A stretch of DNA of 38,742 nt from Phenylobacterium sp. (GTDB taxonomy: Bacteria; Pseudomonadota; Alphaproteobacteria; Caulobacterales; Caulobacteraceae), in contig NZ_JAUXVZ010000006.1 in NCBI RefSeq assembly GCF_030680185.1, positions 1 to 38,742 of the forward strand, written 5' to 3'. The notes under the pieces were generated by a model that was not told the origin of the DNA, did no database searches, and saw nothing but the letters and a program-made list of their open reading frames with translations. Below are positions 38,344 to 38,742 of this stretch, piece by piece. How positions within the stretch are numbered: position 1 is the first letter of the stretch; each line of letters starts with the position of its first letter. Both the position numbers and the translations under genes were made by a program.

Positions 38344-38742
38344 CACTCACCCTCTCGGACACTGACGGAAGATCCTGCGCCGCCGCCGTCGCCGGCCCGC
38401 ACGGCGTGGACGGCGGTTTGGACGCTATGCGCCGCCGACTGCCGCTGCCGCATGGCCTTGGCCCAGGCGGGCTCGCTCGGCGCCGAACCGGCGTCATTGG
38501 CGGGGCTCGCGCCAGAGACCCTGCCGCCTAGGCCTTCGAAGGCGGCGCGTCCGCCGGCCTGATAGCGTTGGCCAAGGTCCGCGGCTGCCTTGCGCAGCGG
38601 CGACGCCGCAGCCGAGGCGCCCGCCTGTGCGACGCCTGAAAGACCGCCCGCGACGCTGCCGCCTTTGGCGGCGCTGCCCAGCTGGTAGGCGGTCGATGCG
38701 CCGCCGGCGACGCTTGCCCCGCCCCGCACGGCGGCCAGCGCC
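38343..38742 (-). CDS. trbL: Conjugal transfer protein TrbL, C-terminal part only
   Basis: The 132 or so residues visible are the Ala/Gly/Ser-rich tail of TrbL (VirB6-like): AGGASTAYQLGSAAKG, then a PLRKAAADLGQRYQAGGRAA segment and a final SSVSVREGE. TrbL is a polytopic inner-membrane channel component whose transmembrane part lies upstream, beyond the right edge. Position directly ahead of trbF and the characteristic tail make the call firm despite truncation by the window. Confidence 0.85.
   Translation of the reverse strand, partial: ALAAVRGGASVAGGASTAYQLGSAAKGGSVAGGLSGVAQAGASAAASPLRKAAADLGQRYQAGGRAAFEGLGGRVSGASPANDAGSAPSEPAWAKAMRQRQSAAHSVQTAVHAVRAGDGGGAGSSVSVREGE

Larger units (their letters stand above)
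21047..38742. mobile_element. Integrated conjugative-type element, right end outside window
   Basis: A P4-type integrase lies next to the guaA hotspot, followed by an AlpA-like regulator. A defence-type operon and a trb conjugation cluster complete the visible part. Integrase plus mating-pair-formation genes on one insert is the definition of an integrative and conjugative element. The relaxase, coupling protein and the rest of the trb genes are expected beyond the right edge. Local composition varies inside the insert, with parts of the methyltransferase gene clearly richer in A and T than the flanking core genes. Confidence 0.8.

Overview
The window looks like chromosome from a GC-rich alphaproteobacterium, most likely a member of the Caulobacterales (Caulobacter, Phenylobacterium or a close relative). 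This rests on codon bias, the ppx-rlmE pair, the TamA-TamB pair and the guaB...guaA cluster. No rRNA gene is present to fix the taxon. About 21 kb of ordinary core genome is followed, immediately after guaA, by about 17.7 kb of an integrated element that runs off the right edge.

Core part, 1-21046. A minus-strand metal-uptake cluster (DUF2946-like protein, TonB-dependent receptor, PepSY membrane protein cut by the left edge) is followed by a three-gene minus-strand operon: circularly permuted ATP-grasp, alpha-E and transglutaminase-like proteins. Then come tamA and tamB (plus), phhA and hspQ (minus), a ppx-rlmE overlap pair (plus), and a compact plus-strand cluster guaB - MAPEG - RsmB-family methyltransferase - guaA. 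That cluster holds both GMP-branch enzymes of purine synthesis and has a good sigma-70-like promoter ahead of guaB.

Mobile part, 21047-38742. A P4-type tyrosine integrase lies just downstream of guaA, whose 3' end is a known integration hotspot. Between them is a leader with repeated GACGGTAT motifs. An AlpA-like regulator faces the integrase. At the far end, trbL(partial)-trbF-trbG-trbI-DUF2274 are conjugative (P-type) genes read leftward, with a convergent LysR regulator. The element is therefore most likely an integrative and conjugative element whose other end is outside the window.

The cargo between them (23168-34089) is a tightly packed five-gene plus-strand operon: a HipA-family kinase with an AbiEi-like winged-helix N-terminus, a large SNF2-type helicase with a phospholipase-D-like N-terminal region, a DUF4391-like protein, a type III Mod methyltransferase and a type III Res helicase-nuclease. 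Gaps are 1 nt, a 4-nt overlap, 10 nt and 10 nt. Two near-identical 17-bp palindromes sit ahead of the operon, the second covering the first gene's start codon. This is best read as an augmented type III restriction-modification system that may be self-regulated by its own toxin-antitoxin fusion. It is the most interesting part of the window. Assignment to defence is inference from family membership and gene order.
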